Shown piece after piece: positions 1-7,057 of a DNA stretch of 22,000 bases (positions are counted from its first letter, which is position 1; each line of letters starts with the position of its first letter). The translations under genes and the position numbers were made by a program. The stretch is from an uncultured Clostridia bacterium. Its GTDB lineage: Bacteria; Bacillota; Clostridia; Oscillospirales; Ruminococcaceae. The notes beneath the pieces are model-generated. The model saw only the letters and a list, made by a program, of their open reading frames with translations. It had not been told where the DNA came from and did no database searches. Location: NCBI GenBank assembly GCA_947624425.1, contig CANQKG010000005.1, forward strand, positions 1 to 22,000, read 5' to 3'.

Positions 1-762
1 GAACGCCGCACGGGTCATGATGTCCCGCGGCTTTAGGTCCTTTTCCACCAGCCGCACGACCTGCATACCCGCTTCCTTCGCCAGCCGCAGCCGCTCGGAG
101 TAAACAGCGGGGCAGGTGCCGTTTCCGGGCAGACCCATGCCCAGCACCTCGGTGAGGCAGTTCATGCTGTTGGCGGTGAACATACCGGAGCAGGAACCGC
201 AGGTCGGGCAGGTATGCTCCTCATATTCCTTGAGCTCCGCGTCCCCGATCTCGCCGACACGGTACCGGCTGACCGCCTCCGACACATTCGAGTAGCTGAC
301 CATCTCCCCTTTGATATGCCCTGCCAGCATCGGGCCGCCGCTCACAAAAATACTGGGGATATTCAGCCTTGCCGCCGCCATCAGCAGACCCGGCACATTC
401 TTGTCGCAGTTGGGCACCATCACCAGCCCGTCAAAGGGGTGAGCGGTCGCCATTGCCTCGGTCGAGTCGGCAATCAGCTCACGGGTGACCAGCGAATATT
501 TCATCCCCTCGTGACCCATGGCGATCCCGTCACAAACGGCAATCGCCGGGAAGACGATCGGCACGCCGCCCGCAAGCGCCACGCCCTGCTTGACCGCCTC
601 CACGATCTTGTCGATATTCATATGTCCCGGCACGATCTCGTTCTGCGAGCTGACAATGCCGATCAGCGGTTTGCCGATCTCGGCGTCGGTCAGCCCCAAT
701 GCCCGCAGCAGCGCGCGCTGGGGCGCCGCGTTGATCCCTTTTGTAATTCTGTCGCTTCTCAT
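1..762 (-). CDS. ilvD: Dihydroxy-acid dehydratase, N-terminal 254 residues (cut by window start)
   Basis: IlvD dehydrates 2,3-dihydroxy-3-methylbutanoate and its ethyl homologue to the 2-keto acids that give valine, isoleucine and leucine. It is a cytoplasmic Fe-S enzyme. The visible part starts [20 protein letters not shown] and carries family signatures in order: VPGHMNID, the [11 protein letters not shown] block, an NCDKNVPG motif with Cys119, the FVSGGPM block, and a [16 protein letters not shown] block with Cys188 and Cys191. Cys119 and Cys191 are the expected cluster ligands. The ATG at 762-760 is preceded by GAAAGGAG at good spacing. The remaining roughly 300 residues lie outside the window, so whether the gene is intact cannot be judged. 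The identification rests on several motifs and is secure. Confidence 0.96.
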   Translation of the reverse strand, partial: MRSDRITKGINAAPQRALLRALGLTDAEIGKPLIGIVSSQNEIVPGHMNIDKIVEAVKQGVALAGGVPIVFPAIAVCDGIAMGHEGMKYSLVTRELIADSTEAMATAHPFDGLVMVPNCDKNVPGLLMAAARLNIPSIFVSGGPMLAGHIKGEMVSYSNVSEAVSRYRVGEIGDAELKEYEEHTCPTCGSCSGMFTANSMNCLTEVLGMGLPGNGTCPAVYSERLRLAKEAGMQVVRLVEKDLKPRDIMTRAAF

Positions 763-788
763 GTTGACCGCTCCTTTCAGTCGCCTTT

Positions 789-816
789 ATGATATGATAC
801 CATAATGATATCACAA
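789..816 (-). promoter_or_regulatory. Possible ilvD promoter
   Basis: Read on the minus strand, TTGTGA (816-811) and TATCAT (794-789) are separated by 16 bases. This would give a leader of only about 20 bases before the ilvD start, leaving no room for a T-box or leader-peptide attenuator. The spacer and -10 contain overlapping near-palindromic GATATCAT/ATGATATC elements that could bind a regulator, but no known operator was recognised. Confidence 0.4.
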
Positions 817-950
817 TTCCCGCTTTCCCGCAAGTTTTTTCCTCTGCGGCCTTTGCCGCGTATTTGGTTTTTACAAAGAAAGAGCGCCTTTCACAAGGGA
901 GGTTTGACAATAGATTTCGGCTTTGAGGTAGGATTTGGTTTTGCGGTAGT

Positions 951-996
951 GAATCCCACCACCGCTTCGCGGTCCCCCTCCCTTTGACAAGGGAGG
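951..996 (-). repeat. Short-form double-hairpin repeat (copy C)
   Basis: Two adjacent hairpins are visible: ACCGC-TTC-GCGGT (961-973) and CCTCCCTT-TGAC-AAGGGAGG (977-996). The order and flanking bases match the copy at 10542-10591 read on the opposite strand. A trailing motif, ACAAGGGAGGTCTTGACAAA, extends to about 1009 and recurs at 10351 and 10395. This resembles a REP/BIME-type intergenic repeat. No protein should be called here. Confidence 0.8.
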
Positions 997-1032
997 TCTT
1001 GACAAAGACGGCTGCTTTTAGGGTTAAAGTAG

Positions 1033-1063
1033 AAAAGGAAGGCTTTTTTTCAGCCTTCCTTTT
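1033..1063. terminator. Bidirectional intrinsic terminator-like hairpin
   Basis: The 12-bp stem AAAAGGAAGGCT / AGCCTTCCTTTT encloses a T-rich loop. Both 3' arms end in a T-run (ttttt), so it could stop transcription from either side. It lies upstream of ilvD and beyond the nitroreductase terminator. It may insulate ilvD from read-through coming from the ireB or phage direction. Confidence 0.6.
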
Positions 1064-1098
1064 TCTAATTTTCGGTAAAACTAATTTGGTCGCCAGTG

Positions 1099-1268
1099 CC
1101 TCCCTTGTCAAAGGGCGCTCTTGCCGAAGCGCGCCCGGCGGGCGAAACAGCGAGGCGAGAGTGGCGCCGCGGTCAATTTTGCGCGAGCGTTACCGCGAGC
1201 ATAAGCAAAATTGGGTACCGCAAGAGGTGGGGGACCATGCGTTAGCATGGTGGAGGGATTCAAAAGCG
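1099..1268 (+). repeat. Long-form interspersed repeat, about 170 bp (copy A)
   Basis: It begins with CCTCCCTTGTCAAAGGG and ends with the hairpin ACCATGC-GTTA-GCATGGT (1234-1251) followed by GGAGGGATTC. A near-identical copy lies inverted at 10193-10360. A core of roughly 50 bases around 1170-1220 is identical in the two copies and contains the inverted pair CAATTTTGC / GCAAAATTG. Compared with the short form, it looks like the same two ends separated by about 115 extra bases. An open frame crosses it but has no ribosome site, so it is probably non-coding. Confidence 0.88.
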
Positions 1269-1287
1269 CCTATTTCGTATCGGACAG

Positions 1288-1321
1288 AAAAGCCCGCTGT
1301 CATCCAGCCACAAGGGCTTTT
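1288..1321 (-). terminator. Terminator of the ireB-nitroreductase unit
   Basis: On the minus strand the nitroreductase stop codon is followed within two bases by AAAAGCCC (1321-1314) and then GGGCTTTT (1295-1288). A smaller GGCTGG/CAGC pairing sits within the loop. The stem ends in a T-run. Its position directly after the stop codon supports rho-independent termination. Confidence 0.7.
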
Positions 1322-1322
1322 T

Positions 1323-1844
1323 TCACAGTACCCAGGACACGACGTCCTCTTTTTTCTCTTTTGGCTCCGCCGGCTTTGCCGGATAGCCCAGCGCCGCCGC
1401 GCCGGTGACCTGGTGCCCTTTTGGCACGCCCGCTTCGTCGAGCAGTGCGCGTACCTCCGGCCGGTCGCAGATCCCCTTAAATTGGTTGATCCACACCGAG
1501 CCGATCCCGTCTGCGTGCGCCATCAGAAAAATATTCTGCAGCGCACAGGCATTATCCTCCACCCCATGCGGGTTGTCGGGATCGTTGGAGACTAAAATCA
1601 GGGCGTTTGGCGCATAGAAATCATACCCCTCGTCCCGACCGAGCGCCTGCCGCACCGCTGCGGCGAGCTTCCCGATCAGCGCGGGAGACTGCACCACCGC
1701 AAAATGCCAAAGCTGTCGGTTCATGCCGCTCGGCGCGTACCGCGCCGCTTCCACCATTCTCTCCAGAGCCTCGCGCGGGATCTTTTTATCGGTATCGAAC
1801 GCCCGCACGCTCCGCCTTGTGAGAAGCGCTTCCCGAACCTCCAT
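1323..1844 (-). CDS. FMN-dependent nitroreductase family protein
   Basis: This 173-residue protein belongs to the nitroreductase fold, which uses FMN and NAD(P)H to reduce nitro, quinone or enone substrates. Its own substrate cannot be told from sequence. Family features in order are LLTRRSVRAFDTDKKIP (FMN phosphate-binding Arg pair near residue 10), the ARYAPSGMNRQLWHF block near residue 40, and a C-terminal GAAALGYPA segment. The length suits the short form of the family. The ATG at 1844 was chosen because AGGAGG lies seven bases upstream; a TTG directly before it is less well placed. It follows ireB closely, and both probably share one transcript. The protein is presumably cytoplasmic. Confidence 0.88.
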   Translation of the reverse strand: MEVREALLTRRSVRAFDTDKKIPREALERMVEAARYAPSGMNRQLWHFAVVQSPALIGKLAAAVRQALGRDEGYDFYAPNALILVSNDPDNPHGVEDNACALQNIFLMAHADGIGSVWINQFKGICDRPEVRALLDEAGVPKGHQVTGAAALGYPAKPAEPKEKKEDVVSWVL

Positions 1845-1855
1845 CAAACCGCCTC

Positions 1856-2110
1856 CTATTCGCCCAGATAATTTTTCACAAGCTGTTGAAGCAGAAAATC
1901 ACGGTCGATGTGCCGAATGATGCTGCGGGCGTTTTTGTGGGTGGTGATATAGGTGGGATCCTCCGACAGGATATACCCCACGATCTGATTGATCGGACTG
2001 TATCCTTTTTCCTGCAGCGCATCATAAACCGTCAGCAGCGTCTGCCGCATCTCCTCCTCCTTGTTGGAGGGAGCGTGGAACTGCCGGGTTTTATCGTTTT
2101 GACTGCTCAT
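1856..2110 (-). CDS. ireB: IreB family regulatory phosphoprotein (UPF0297)
   Basis: This 84-residue protein matches the IreB/YrzL family through [14 protein letters not shown] and [20 protein letters not shown] segments and the [14 protein letters not shown] end. In Enterococcus, IreB is a phosphorylated partner of the Ser/Thr kinase IreK, affecting cephalosporin tolerance. Thr8 in DKTRQF aligns with an N-terminal phosphothreonine region of that protein (from family knowledge). The ATG at 2110 has an upstream AGAGGTG site. In many Firmicutes ireB sits between alaS and ruvX; here neither is adjacent. The next gene downstream is a nitroreductase and the upstream neighbour is a phage cassette, so its usual operon has been broken or lost. 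Confidence 0.93.
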   Translation of the reverse strand: MSSQNDKTRQFHAPSNKEEEMRQTLLTVYDALQEKGYSPINQIVGYILSEDPTYITTHKNARSIIRHIDRDFLLQQLVKNYLGE

Positions 2111-2138
2111 GACACACACCTCTTTCCTATTCCATCTT

Positions 2139-2167
2139 ATTATATAAGAAATTTCCCCGAAATGCAA
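2139..2167 (-). promoter_or_regulatory. Probable ireB promoter
   Basis: On the minus strand TTGCAT (2167-2162) and a perfect TATAAT (2144-2139) are separated by 17 bases, with the ireB start about 30 bases downstream. The -35 element lies inside the centre of the 2152-2181 palindrome. The hairpin that should end the phage-cassette transcript therefore overlaps the ireB promoter. Confidence 0.72.
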
Positions 2168-2181
2168 GCATTTCGGGGAAA
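2152..2181 (-). terminator. Perfect 14-bp inverted repeat ending the phage cassette
   Basis: TTTCCCCGAAATGC and GCATTTCGGGGAAA are exact reverse complements separated by AA. It lies ten bases beyond the last cassette gene. On the minus strand it is followed by a weak T-rich run (TTTCTTATATAA). It is probably a transcription terminator, though the perfect symmetry also allows a protein-binding site overlapping the ireB promoter. Confidence 0.6.
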
Positions 2182-2190
2182 AATCTATCG

Positions 2191-3150
2191 CTACACATAC
2201 GCCTGTTCGCAGAGGGTGACGATGGTTTCGGCTCCCTTATCGTCGATATTGAGCCGGTACTCGTAGATATAAAGGCTGTCCATCTTCCCCAGACGGGGGT
2301 CGGAAAGGGTCGCCCGCTCGCCCGCCTCAAAGATATGAGCGCCCGGCAGGGTGAGGGTCACCCGCTTGATATCCCGCTTCGACTGTGCGATCAGATGCGC
2401 CGCGCCCAGATCGGGTGCGCGGCGCCACTTCTGGGAGGCCGTATAATACGCCTCCCGGGTGATCCGGTAATCGGCGGCGATCGGGTTGTCGGAAATCTCA
2501 CCGTACTCATTTTCGTATTCGCCCTGCGCCGTTTCGATATAAAGCCTGCTGTACGCCCGGTTCCGGTGATAGCTCAGCTCCGCCTCCCGATAGGGGTACT
2601 CTCCGTCGGGAGAAAAGTGCCGAACCGTAGGCAGAAAAGGCTCCGTCCGCAGCCGGTGATCCCTGTCCATAAACACATGGGTGCTGCCGTAGGTCTGCTG
2701 ACAGTAGAGGGCAACCGCGTCGAAATGGGTCATCAGCCGGGTGAAGATCACATAGTTGATCTGCCCGGGCGGCAGGCTGTCTCCCGACGCGCCGTAGGGC
2801 GCGGCGTGCGCGGCCAGCATCTGATCCCGGCTGAACTGGAAGCGGTAGCCGGGCTTTACCTCGTTATCCGGCATACCGGCCGCCACATAGTCCCGCCCGG
2901 TCAGGGTGGTGACCACCCCCGATTCCCCCGAACAGGTTTGCCGAACGGTATCCACCGCCGCATAAATGATCGATTTGCCGCCGAGCGATACGATCATATG
3001 GGTGATCGGGTCGGGATAGGGGATCCCGGCGAACCGCATGGTGATCGCCGCCGCCGGATTAAAAAGCTGCATTTTGTATTGGAGGAAAACCGGCGCCGGC
3101 AGATCGTGCCAAACGCCGTCCGTTCCCTGTCCCGTGCAATAGATCGCCAT
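2191..3150 (-). CDS. Tail hub-like protein (XkdQ/gp27-type), putative
   Basis: This 319-residue protein resembles the XkdQ/YqbQ hub proteins of PBSX-like phages, which join the tail tube to the baseplate. The features used are an N-terminal beta-rich part with a [12 protein letters not shown] strand, a TLTGRDY segment, a central [13 protein letters not shown] helix followed by [12 protein letters not shown], and a C-terminal beta domain ([26 protein letters not shown]). No LysM, peptidase or tape-measure part is present. The ATG at 3150 follows AAAGGAGG. As the last gene of the cassette it would be the most tail-like component. The role is inferred from overall pattern, not from a catalytic motif. 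Confidence 0.6.
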   Translation of the reverse strand: MAIYCTGQGTDGVWHDLPAPVFLQYKMQLFNPAAAITMRFAGIPYPDPITHMIVSLGGKSIIYAAVDTVRQTCSGESGVVTTLTGRDYVAAGMPDNEVKPGYRFQFSRDQMLAAHAAPYGASGDSLPPGQINYVIFTRLMTHFDAVALYCQQTYGSTHVFMDRDHRLRTEPFLPTVRHFSPDGEYPYREAELSYHRNRAYSRLYIETAQGEYENEYGEISDNPIAADYRITREAYYTASQKWRRAPDLGAAHLIAQSKRDIKRVTLTLPGAHIFEAGERATLSDPRLGKMDSLYIYEYRLNIDDKGAETIVTLCEQAYV

Positions 3151-3162
3151 CCTGCGCCTCCT

Positions 3163-3501
3163 TTACAGCTTTTCGGTGAACCGGAGGGTGAGCCGCAGGA
3201 TATGATCCTGCGCGCTCTCCTCCTTTTCGATGCCGGTGAAATACGCCTCGAAGCTGACCCCGTCCGGCAGGGTGAGCGTTCCCTCCGGCTGAGCGGCAAA
3301 GGCGCTGCAGAGGGAAAGGCAGCTGTCCCCGTCCTCTCTGCTGTTGAGCCAAAGCTCCGCCTGCGCCTCTCTGGGCGTCAGCTCCAGCAGCTGCGGCGGG
3401 ATCTGCTCCCCGAACGGGGAGACGAAAAAGCGGTATTTCCGCTCCTGCCGCAGCCGGAGCTTGACCGGTTCACAGGGAAAGCGGATCGTTCCGAACGTCA
3501 T
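3163..3501 (-). CDS. Small beta-rich protein of the phage cassette, function unknown
   Basis: I do not recognise this 112-residue protein. It begins MTFGTIRFPCEPVKLRL, has a middle segment rich in charged residues, and ends in alternating strands (GTLTLPDGVSFEAYF, HILRLTLRF), suggesting an all-beta fold. It has a GGAGGGGG ribosome site and lies two bases after the stop of the preceding gene. Position between a tube-like protein and the hub suggests a tail or baseplate adaptor. That is inference from gene order only. No signal peptide or membrane segment is visible. Confidence 0.7.
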   Translation of the reverse strand: MTFGTIRFPCEPVKLRLRQERKYRFFVSPFGEQIPPQLLELTPREAQAELWLNSREDGDSCLSLCSAFAAQPEGTLTLPDGVSFEAYFTGIEKEESAQDHILRLTLRFTEKL

Positions 3502-3503
3502 CT

Positions 3504-3884
3504 TTATGCCCCCTCCACATAAACGGTGCGGACGGCGGCCACCAGATCGACCACCGATTCCACATTCCCGTTTTTATCGACCTGCTCGGTCAGCGAGATC
3601 CAGTCGGCGTAATAGAGCCAGTCCTCGCCGTCTCCGGCGATCCGCACCGCCTGTGTGCTTCCTCTGACCCAGTTGACCGGCTGATTCAGCGGCGCCTTCC
3701 GCACGATCCGGATCAAATACCGGGTATGTCCCCGTACCGGCCGGGAAGTCGAAGCGCGGTAGTCGGGCAGCAGGCTGTAATCCCGCTTTGCCTGCACGCG
3801 GACCAGGGTGACGCCGCCGAGCCGTTTGCCGTCCAGATAAACCTTCCGCTGCGTCACCGATTGGGTGAATGCGGCCTCGCTCAT
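3504..3884 (-). CDS. Beta-rich phage protein, possibly tail-tube-like
   Basis: This is a 126-residue protein. Its layout is an N-terminal strand pair around KVYLDGKRLGGVTLVRV, a basic middle (PVRGHTRYLIRIVRK), a WLYYADWISL segment, and a final NGNVESVVDLVAAVRTV strand. Such ends occur in tail-tube and distal-tail proteins with the tube fold, so a tube subunit or tube initiator is the best guess, but it is weak. The ATG overlaps the stop of the preceding gene (ATGA, 3884-3881), giving translational coupling. No tape-measure gene follows, so even if it is a tube subunit, how tail length would be set is unclear. Confidence 0.7.
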   Translation of the reverse strand: MSEAAFTQSVTQRKVYLDGKRLGGVTLVRVQAKRDYSLLPDYRASTSRPVRGHTRYLIRIVRKAPLNQPVNWVRGSTQAVRIAGDGEDWLYYADWISLTEQVDKNGNVESVVDLVAAVRTVYVEGA

Positions 3885-4306
3885 GCTTCATCCTCCTTTG
3901 TCCCCACAAGCTGTCCCGACAGGGTGACCGTCAGGCTGTTTTGGAACATCCGGCAGACCTTGTCGTAACAAAGCGCGCTCTGCTCCATTTCGGCGATCCG
4001 GATGCTCCGGTCGAACCGGAGAACCCGCATGATCCGCTCCATGATCCGGTCGGGCAGCCCGCTCTCCACCGTTTTCGGGTAGTAGATCACCAGCCGAAAC
4101 CGGTAGTCCGCGCCGGCGGCAAGCTTTTCGCCGTCGGCAAAGTCGCCGTTCTCGTCCGGCTTTGAAGCAAGGGAGAGGGTTTCCCAAATCGCGGCGGAAG
4201 CATGGGGATCCAACCACCGCTCCGGAAATTTTGTCAGCAAAGCGTCGGTGACGTTTGCCTGTGCAAGCACCGACGCGACCGCTTTTTGTATCTCACTCAG
4301 ATCCAT
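3881..4306 (-). CDS. Putative tail-completion/terminator protein (gp17-like)
   Basis: This 141-residue protein starts MDLSEIQKAVASVLAQANVT, an opening helix seen in small tail-completion proteins. The YRFRLVIYYPKT strand, the DRIMERIMRVLRF helix and a final NSLTVTLSGQLVG strand follow. This alpha/beta pattern and the position two genes after the connector fit tail terminator or completion proteins of the SPP1 gp17 type, which cap the head-proximal end of a tail. AGGAGGG precedes the ATG. The family call is inference from order and secondary-structure pattern. A strand-rich neck protein is an alternative. Confidence 0.68.
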   Translation of the reverse strand: MDLSEIQKAVASVLAQANVTDALLTKFPERWLDPHASAAIWETLSLASKPDENGDFADGEKLAAGADYRFRLVIYYPKTVESGLPDRIMERIMRVLRFDRSIRIAEMEQSALCYDKVCRMFQNSLTVTLSGQLVGTKEDEA

Positions 4307-4310
4307 ACCG

Positions 4311-4679
4311 CTATCCCTCCTGTCCGACGGCGCAGGTCAAAACCAGCGAGAGGTAGAGCTGCCGCTCGCCCAGCTGATGCGCCACGGCGTCAAAAATATC
4401 ATACCGCACGCCGCCGACCGTGAGCGACGCATCCTCCATATCGGAGGCGCTCACACCGGCAATCGGCAGGATATAGGCAAGGTACTGCTTCTGCGGCGCC
4501 CGTCCCGCTTCGGTGTATGCCACGCCGAAGGGTGTTGCACGGTCGGCAGTGGGGCGGACAAGCGCCATCGTTTCCCTGCCGATCCCGTTTTTCTCATAGG
4601 TCGCCTTTTGCCCGAACTGCCGCAGCAGTCCGGCACAGCCCGCGTCCAAAACTGCCAGTACGTCGATCTGCTCTGCCAA
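4311..4679 (-). CDS. Putative head-closure (stopper) protein
   Basis: This 122-residue protein has a helical start (AEQIDVLAVLDAGCAGLLRQF) followed by short strands: KATYEKNG, KQYLAYILPIAG and SLTVGGVRYDIFDAVAHQLG. This resembles the small beta-barrel stopper proteins (SPP1 gp16 type) that close the portal channel after packaging. I chose the TTG at 4679 because GAGGTGAG lies four bases upstream; a GTG at 4688 in the same frame has no such site. It lies 14 bases after the preceding stop. The role is inferred from position and pattern. Confidence 0.66.
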   Translation of the reverse strand: MAEQIDVLAVLDAGCAGLLRQFGQKATYEKNGIGRETMALVRPTADRATPFGVAYTEAGRAPQKQYLAYILPIAGVSASDMEDASLTVGGVRYDIFDAVAHQLGERQLYLSLVLTCAVGQEG

Positions 4680-4693
4680 TTTGCTCACCTCGC

Positions 4694-5107
4694 TTACGCT
4701 TTTACCACAATGAACTGCGGGTCCCGCAGCAGATCCGCCACCGAGAGAAGCGCCTCCCGGCGCAGACGCTCCGCCTGCTCCAGCCGCTCCGACTGGGAAA
4801 CCGCCGCGCCGGAGGAATCCGAGCCGCTGACGGTCAGATCGCCCAGCCGGTACTGGTACTGACGCCCGGTTTGCGCCGATCCCGCCTTGTCCGGCAGGGT
4901 TGACGTCAGGTACCGCGCATAGGCTACAGCGGCCGCCGCCTCGTTCAGCCGCGGATCGCTTCCGCCCGGCAGCGCGTCCGCCGGGCATTTCATCTGCCCG
5001 GCAAGCCAGCGGATGACCGCCTCGATCAGCGGTTTCAGCTTCTGCCCCTCTTCGGCGGAGCAGCCGCTCATCCGCGCAAACGCCGCGTAAACCTCCCGGT
5101 ACTCCAT
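4694..5107 (-). CDS. Putative head-tail connector (gp6-like adaptor)
   Basis: This 137-residue protein directly follows the major capsid gene with a two-base gap. It is mainly helical: YREVYAAFARMSG, LIEAVIRWLAGQM, LNEAAAAVAYARYL and LEQAERLRREALLSVADLL. A short beta hairpin (YQYRLGDLTVSGSD) sits in the middle. Helical bundles with one hairpin at this position are typical of HK97 gp6-like adaptors that bind the portal. I take the ATG at 5107, since the longer in-frame extension overlaps the capsid gene. Function is from context. Confidence 0.68.
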   Translation of the reverse strand: MEYREVYAAFARMSGCSAEEGQKLKPLIEAVIRWLAGQMKCPADALPGGSDPRLNEAAAAVAYARYLTSTLPDKAGSAQTGRQYQYRLGDLTVSGSDSSGAAVSQSERLEQAERLRREALLSVADLLRDPQFIVVKA

Positions 5108-5109
5108 GG

Positions 5110-6117
5110 TTATTCGCCCAGCGCGACCGAAGCGTCGGTAAAGAGCTTGGCAAAGCCGCTGATGCAGGTGATCGCGGCGCGCTCCAGCTGGCGGTCGATC
5201 AGGCGGTCGTATTCCAGCGAAACGCCGCCCGCCGTCACCTGCTCCAGCGCACAGCGGCGATCCAGACCAATCAGCGTGCCCTCCGGCAGCGCGGTGGAGC
5301 ATACCACCTCGGCGCCGAGCGGCGTGACAAGGTTGCCGGTTGCGTGGAAGCTCTGACCGGCGACCGAATCCTGCAGCTGCGGCAGGGACAGAAGCGATAC
5401 CATCTGATCCGGCGCACAGAGCAGAGTGGTCATGGTGTAATCGCCAAGACCCTTCCAGAGTGCGAGCAGGTCGGCATAGGTGACCCCTTCGCCCGCCGGA
5501 GAGAGCTTGGTGATCGGGTTGGAGTTGCCGTCCCCTTCGACCAGCACCTTCGCCGCGTCCTTGAGCAGCGTTCTTGCAATATAGGCGCCGATCTGACGAA
5601 GGGTGACGGTGAACACATCCAGCTTCTGGAACCGGATCGCCTCATAGGAGGCCTCGAGCAGCCGCCCTCTCTTTTTCAGCTTGATGAGATGCTCCTGCGT
5701 TTCCACCGTGGTGGACGGAATGGTTCCGCCCTCCTCCACATCGGACAGCGCCTTTTTGGCGTCGGTCGTCAGCGAAACGATCGGGCGGTAGTCGTAGCCG
5801 GCAATGTCGGTCACAGCCGCTACGATCTTGGGCAGCGCGTTTGCCTCCTCGATCCCCTGATAGACCGCGCGGGAGATGTACTCCGGAAAGAGCGCCGCGC
5901 TGTCGGTGGTGGCGAAGAACTTCTCCACCGGATCGCTTCCCCGTCCGCTGACCCGGATCCCGAACCGCTTGAGCTGACGCTGGTAGGCGTCCATCTTCCC
6001 AAGCGGGGACTGCTCATACTGCGAGGAGGGATCCAGCCCTTCCAGCACTTCGGTAAAGCTCTTGCCGGACACATGGTACATGCCTTTGTCCAGTTTGATG
6101 TTTTCATAGGTTGCCAT
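5110..6117 (-). CDS. Phage major capsid protein, HK97 fold
   Basis: This 335-residue protein would form the icosahedral shell. It shows the usual order of an HK97-type subunit: an N-terminal arm (MATYENIKLDKGMYHVSG), a long helix-rich section ending near ISRAVYQGIEEA, a P-domain region with EGGTIPSTTVETQEHLIKLKKRG and the RLLEASYEAIRFQKLDVF spine helix, and an A-domain near LCAPDQMVSLLSL. It ends with DRLIDRQLERAAITCISGFAKLF. AAGGAGGAAAC gives a strong ribosome site at the ATG. There is no obvious scaffold domain, and the protease precedes it, fitting a protease-matured shell. The frame has no lesion. Confidence 0.88.
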   Translation of the reverse strand: MATYENIKLDKGMYHVSGKSFTEVLEGLDPSSQYEQSPLGKMDAYQRQLKRFGIRVSGRGSDPVEKFFATTDSAALFPEYISRAVYQGIEEANALPKIVAAVTDIAGYDYRPIVSLTTDAKKALSDVEEGGTIPSTTVETQEHLIKLKKRGRLLEASYEAIRFQKLDVFTVTLRQIGAYIARTLLKDAAKVLVEGDGNSNPITKLSPAGEGVTYADLLALWKGLGDYTMTTLLCAPDQMVSLLSLPQLQDSVAGQSFHATGNLVTPLGAEVVCSTALPEGTLIGLDRRCALEQVTAGGVSLEYDRLIDRQLERAAITCISGFAKLFTDASVALGE

Positions 6118-6129
6118 TTTGTTTCCTCC

Positions 6130-7041
6130 TTATATTTGGTAGACAGATGAATCAAAATCGTCGGCAGAACCTGCCGCCGTCTGCGGGCGGCAGAGCGGTC
6201 TGCTCGCCCTTTTTTGCAGCGCCGCGTTGAACGCCTCCAGCTCCTCCACATCAAGGCGGGAGACGATTCGGTCTGCCAGCGTGCCCGAAAGCTCCGGCAG
6301 CAGGGTGTGGCTCAGCCGCACCGCGTCCGCCCGAAGCTTTTTCTGATAGCTTTCACCGGCGGCCGCTTTCCGGGTCAATTCCTCGCAGACCGCACGGGTG
6401 AGGGTCACCTCGTCCGAAGCGGCAAGCGCCTTTTCGATATCGGGCAGGGTGCTTGCCGCCTTTGTCACCCCTGCGCGGGGCTGCGCCGGGATCGCCACAA
6501 AGGAAAACTCGTAGGCGTCGGTCGGCTCGGAAAGCACCACATGGCAAAGCTTTCCGTCCACCATCTCCCCGGTGCGGTGGGAACAGCCGTCATGGTAGAG
6601 GTCGGCGCCGCACACACTGCAATGCCGTCCCGACATACTGCAGCTGACGCTGACCTCCTTTTTGATGCCGCCGTCAATATCGGCGATCAGTGCCGCGTTT
6701 CCTTCGTTTCGCAGCAGGTACGCCTCCGCTTTCAGCGCGGTGTACGGCTCTCCCTGCGAGGTGCGGCGGCTCTCATCGACAACGATCGCGGCGGCATAGA
6801 TCCGCGCCGTCTGGTTCTTCCCGCTGGCGTGGTGGTCAAAGATGCCGGTCTTCCCGACAAACAGCTCGGCCAGCTTTTGAAGCGCCTCCACGGTGAACCG
6901 CTCGCCGTCCCGATCCACCTCGTTGTCGCAGAGGATCACCGAAAAGGTATAGACCTCGTCGGCGGTCAGCGCACGGCGGGTAAAGCGGTTGATCTGATCG
7001 AGCGCCGCGCTGTCCGGCTTGGATTTTTCAATTTTCTGCAT
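6130..7041 (-). CDS. Prohead protease with an inserted Cys/His cluster
   Basis: This 303-residue protein sits between portal and capsid, where HK97-type (S78/U35) prohead proteases lie. It has VYTFSVILCDNEVDRDGERF, a GIFDHHASG histidine segment, a KKEVSVSCSM serine segment and FVAIPAQPRAGVTKA, all as expected of the family. Between the serine segment and the last motif lies CSVCGADLYHDGCSH (Cys141, Cys144, Cys153, His155), with Cys166 nearby. This looks like a zinc ribbon. The C-terminal third is helical and could act as a scaffold. The ATG at 7041 has GGAGATGAA upstream, so I prefer it over an upstream in-frame start that overlaps the portal gene. Confidence 0.85.
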   Translation of the reverse strand: MQKIEKSKPDSAALDQINRFTRRALTADEVYTFSVILCDNEVDRDGERFTVEALQKLAELFVGKTGIFDHHASGKNQTARIYAAAIVVDESRRTSQGEPYTALKAEAYLLRNEGNAALIADIDGGIKKEVSVSCSMSGRHCSVCGADLYHDGCSHRTGEMVDGKLCHVVLSEPTDAYEFSFVAIPAQPRAGVTKAASTLPDIEKALAASDEVTLTRAVCEELTRKAAAGESYQKKLRADAVRLSHTLLPELSGTLADRIVSRLDVEELEAFNAALQKRASRPLCRPQTAAGSADDFDSSVYQI

Positions 7042-7057
7042 ACTTTCATCTCCGTTT

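Larger units (their letters stand above)
763..1322. other. Intergenic stretch between ilvD and the nitroreductase gene
   Basis: I see no credible gene in these 560 bases. They hold the probable ilvD promoter, a partial repeat motif at 893-910, a short hairpin repeat (951-996), a bidirectional terminator-like hairpin (1033-1063), a long-form repeat (1099-1268) and the nitroreductase terminator (1288-1321). Open frames across the stretch run through the repeats and lack ribosome sites. Repeat content rather than coding explains it. Confidence 0.75.

Noticed and set aside
984..1595. Open frames of up to about 200 codons through repeat A and into the nitroreductase gene
   Set aside because: They run through the repeat and then antisense to a real gene, with no ribosome site. 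The matching frame at repeat B shows that the peptide is only the translated repeat.
2335..3522. Plus-strand open frame of about 395 codons opposite the hub-like gene
   Set aside because: It is an arginine- and proline-rich shadow of the minus-strand phage genes, which have ribosome sites, ordered overlaps and recognisable folds.
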